Below are positions 5,169 to 7,536 of a stretch of DNA of 7,536 bases, one piece after another. This stretch comes from Anaerolineae bacterium. Lineage in GTDB: Bacteria; Chloroflexota; Anaerolineae; Aggregatilineales; Phototrophicaceae. A model generated the notes under the pieces. That model saw only the letters and a program-made list of their open reading frames with translations. It was not told the origin of the DNA and made no database searches. The stretch covers positions 1 to 7,536 of the forward strand of contig JANQRM010000099.1 in the NCBI GenBank assembly GCA_028284565.1, in the 5' to 3' direction. The position numbers and the translations under genes are program-made. Each line of letters begins with the position of its first letter. The stretch's first letter is position 1.

Positions 5169-7536
5169 ATGGTAAAATCCCGCGAGACCAAAAATAATCT
5201 TCATGACTTAGGCTACAAAATCTTTTTGGATCGCTATGCCCAAAAGGATATGACCCGCGAAACACTTGAAGTCGGCGACACAATGATAGTGGTGGTCGAT
5301 TCCAAAACTGGTCAGCGTGAAGTCGGCAAAGTGACCGCGCTTGACTTACCCACCGTTACAGTTGAATTGCTTGATGGCGAGGTCGTCACGCGCGATATTG
5401 CCAAGGTGGATAAACCCCTCGAAGTCCGTCCAGAACAAATGATGGAACGTGTCGCACGAGGCATCGCCGAAATCGAAAAGACTCCTGAACTCCAGCAAGA
5501 ATGGGCAGAGAAATTCCGTTGGGTACTCGACGATTGGAAATTCGTTCCCGGCGGACGTATCCTAACTGCGGCAGGCACAGACCAAGAACTGACCTACTAC
5601 AATTGCTATGTCATCGCCTCTCCGCATGACTCCCGCGAAGGCATCATGAAAACGCTCACCCAAATGACGGAAATCATGTCACGTGGTGGTGGCGTTGGAA
5701 TCAATATCTCCACGCTTCGTCCACGCCATGCCTACGTCAAAGGCGTAAACGGACGGTCCAGTGGTTCCGTCTCATGGGGCGCACTCTATAGCTTCGTCAC
5801 AGGCTTGATTGAGCAAGGTGGCTCGCGGCGCGGCGCATTAATGTTAATCCTCAATGATTGGCATCCGGATGTCTTCGATTTCATCAATAGCAAGCGACAA
5901 GCGGGACAAATCACCAACGCCAATATCAGCGTGGGGGTGTCCGACAAATTGATGGAAGCAGTGAAAGCCGATGCTGATTGGGAACTCGTATTCCCCGATA
6001 CGGGTGACCCCGATTACGACGAACTCTGGGACGGCGACATTGACACATGGCGCAATGCTGGGCATGATGTGTTTCATTATAAAACAATCAAAGCCCGTGA
6101 ACTCTGGGATGCCATTATCGAAAGCGCGTGGGCAAGTGCCGAACCCGGTGTCTGGTTCCGTGAACGCTCCAACAAAATGGCAAACTCGTGGTACTTCAAT
6201 CCGCTGATTTCAACTAATCCATGCGGCGAACAGCCATTAGGTGCGTGGTCGGTTTGCAACTTGGGTGCGATTAATCTCTCCAAGTTCTATGATGAAGATA
6301 AGAATGCTGTCGATTGGGATGAGCTGAAGAAGACCGTCCGGTTCTCAACCCGCTTCTTGGATAATGTGATTGATTCCACGCCCTACTTCTTCCAAGAGAA
6401 TGCCGATATGCAACTCTCGGAACGTCGGGTTGGTTTGGGAACAATGGGTATTGCCGAATTGATGCTCAAGCTGGGAATCCGTTACGGTAGTGATGAATCC
6501 GTCGAATTCATCGACAAGGTATACAAACCCATCGCTGTCACAGCTTATGAAACCTCTGTGGGTCTCGCAGAAGAAAAAGGGGCATTCCCCAGATTCGATG
6601 CCGAAAAATTCCTTGAAAGTGGCTATATGCAACAAATGCCCGATGATCTTCGGGTGAAAGTTGCTAATCATGGTGTAAGAAATGTCACCTTGTTAACACA
6701 AGCCCCGACAGGCACAACTGGAACCATGGTCAACACCTCTACAGGAATCGAACCCTTCTTCTCGTGGAAATACTATCGCAAGAGTCGCTTGGGATTGCAT
6801 GAGGAGCAAGTGCCAATTGTCCAGCAATGGCATGAAGCCAACCCCGATGAAGAGGAATTACCGGACTTCTTCGTGACAGCAATGGATTTAAGTCCCGACG
6901 AACACGTCAAAGTACAAGGCGCATTCCAGAAGTGGATTGACTCCGCCATCTCTAAAACCTGCAATGTGCCAAATGAATATACCGTCGAGCAGGTCAGCGA
7001 ACTCTACAAGTATATGTACGAACTCGGATGTAAGGGCGGAACAATCTACCGCGATGGCAGTCGTAGTGAGCAAGTTCTCATGCTTGAAGGCGATGAACGT
7101 GCCGAAGATGAGATGAAACAAATCAAAGGTGAAGAGAAATCTGCCAAAGCCGAAAAGGTAGAACAAGTCGCCACACCGCATCGCGTCTATCCTCGTCCAG
7201 ACAAACTCAACGGTACAACGGTTCGCGCCCAGACTCCTTTCGGCAAAGCCTATATCACCATCAACAGTGATGATTCCGGCTGTCCCTTTGAAGTCTTCAT
7301 CACCGTAGGCAAGGCAGGCAGTGACATTCAAGCCGATGCCGATGGCTTGGGACGCATGATTTCGCTCCAATTGCGCTCCACAGCACCCCACAACCGCTTC
7401 GATATGCTCAAGCTCATCATCGAACAATTGCAAGGCATAGGTGGCGCGAGTCCCGTGGGTTTTGGACCCAAGCGCGTTCTCTCTATGCCAGACGCGGTTG
7501 CTCGTGCCTTGGATGAGAATTACTTCCAAAACGATA
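5169..7536 (+). CDS. nrdJ: Adenosylcobalamin-dependent (class II) ribonucleotide reductase, partial (3' end beyond window)
   Basis: The frame is open for 789 codons from the ATG and leaves the window. Class II reductases turn ribonucleotides into deoxyribonucleotides for DNA synthesis, using vitamin B12 coenzyme to make the active-site thiyl radical, with or without oxygen. Visible features: LDRYAQKD at 20-27, as in other NrdJ N termini; an unusual beta-rich insert at about 33-85; NCYV with Cys146 and SVCN with Cys363, the redox pair; RGGGVGIN at 172-179; RRGALM at 220-225; NPCGEQ with Asn350, Cys352 (thiyl radical) and Glu354; RRVGLGTMG at 419-427; APTGTTGTM at 512-520; and KGGTIYRDGSR at 622-632. 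A charged linker (about 640-665) leads into a TSCPD-like domain from about 688 (SGCPFEVFITVGKAG). No N-terminal ATP-cone is visible. The C-terminal cysteine pair that usually receives electrons would lie outside the window. Substrate level (di- or triphosphate) cannot be read with certainty; diphosphate is likely by family. Confidence 0.95.
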   Translation, partial: MVKSRETKNNLHDLGYKIFLDRYAQKDMTRETLEVGDTMIVVVDSKTGQREVGKVTALDLPTVTVELLDGEVVTRDIAKVDKPLEVRPEQMMERVARGIAEIEKTPELQQEWAEKFRWVLDDWKFVPGGRILTAAGTDQELTYYNCYVIASPHDSREGIMKTLTQMTEIMSRGGGVGINISTLRPRHAYVKGVNGRSSGSVSWGALYSFVTGLIEQGGSRRGALMLILNDWHPDVFDFINSKRQAGQITNANISVGVSDKLMEAVKADADWELVFPDTGDPDYDELWDGDIDTWRNAGHDVFHYKTIKARELWDAIIESAWASAEPGVWFRERSNKMANSWYFNPLISTNPCGEQPLGAWSVCNLGAINLSKFYDEDKNAVDWDELKKTVRFSTRFLDNVIDSTPYFFQENADMQLSERRVGLGTMGIAELMLKLGIRYGSDESVEFIDKVYKPIAVTAYETSVGLAEEKGAFPRFDAEKFLESGYMQQMPDDLRVKVANHGVRNVTLLTQAPTGTTGTMVNTSTGIEPFFSWKYYRKSRLGLHEEQVPIVQQWHEANPDEEELPDFFVTAMDLSPDEHVKVQGAFQKWIDSAISKTCNVPNEYTVEQVSELYKYMYELGCKGGTIYRDGSRSEQVLMLEGDERAEDEMKQIKGEEKSAKAEKVEQVATPHRVYPRPDKLNGTTVRAQTPFGKAYITINSDDSGCPFEVFITVGKAGSDIQADADGLGRMISLQLRSTAPHNRFDMLKLIIEQLQGIGGASPVGFGPKRVLSMPDAVARALDENYFQND

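Noticed and set aside
5265..5423. Intein or insertion event in nrdJ
   Set aside because: Reductases often carry inteins, but this insert has only about 50 residues, lacks splice-junction Cys/Ser and His-Asn signals, and sits near the N terminus away from the active site.
6888..7529. Minus-strand open frame of 213 codons opposite nrdJ
   Set aside because: It lies wholly within nrdJ, which shows conserved motifs throughout; the antisense product has no recognisable domain.

Overview
The window holds part of a bacterial division and cell wall (dcw) cluster, followed by the start of an unrelated nucleotide-metabolism gene, all on the + strand. The order is murC (3' end only), murB, ftsQ, ftsA, ftsZ, then a 474-base gene-free stretch, then a class II (adenosylcobalamin-dependent) ribonucleotide reductase gene, nrdJ, which runs off the right edge. 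No RNA gene, mobile element, CRISPR array or prophage sequence was recognised.

Organism: the sequence is of medium GC. The compact murC-murB-ftsQ-ftsA-ftsZ order, and an NrdJ with an extra small N-terminal beta-rich segment, fit Chloroflexota (Anaerolineae-like) as I remember those genomes. Deinococcota share a similar gene order but are usually much richer in GC. The assignment is an inference, not a database result.

Region 1-3343: murC and murB overlap by four bases. murB to ftsQ leaves 84 bases if the preferred ATG is used, and ftsQ to ftsA leaves only nine, so these genes look like one operon. MurC and MurB make cytoplasmic peptidoglycan precursors. FtsQ is a single-pass membrane division protein. 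FtsA is the actin-like membrane anchor of the Z ring.

Region 3344-4746: a 130-base gap before ftsZ carries a good sigma70-like promoter and a strong ribosome binding site, so ftsZ can probably be expressed above the upstream genes. FtsZ is complete, with GTPase core, T7 loop, Pro/Gln-rich linker and C-terminal conserved peptide. A clear intrinsic terminator ends the cluster.

Region 4747-5168: no credible gene. It contains a good promoter (4930-4958), a second perfect -10 hexamer (4873-4878), hairpins, a terminator-like stem with a T run, and a 14-base palindrome just before the nrdJ ribosome binding site. Together these suggest a leader of about 200 bases that may regulate nrdJ. This is the least explained part of the window.

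Region 5169-7536: 789 codons of nrdJ without a stop. All catalytic-domain motifs are visible and a TSCPD-type domain has begun at the edge. Most of the window is conventional. I found no strong evidence of a new biological system, and the nrdJ leader and the NrdJ N-terminal insert are the best candidates for a second look.
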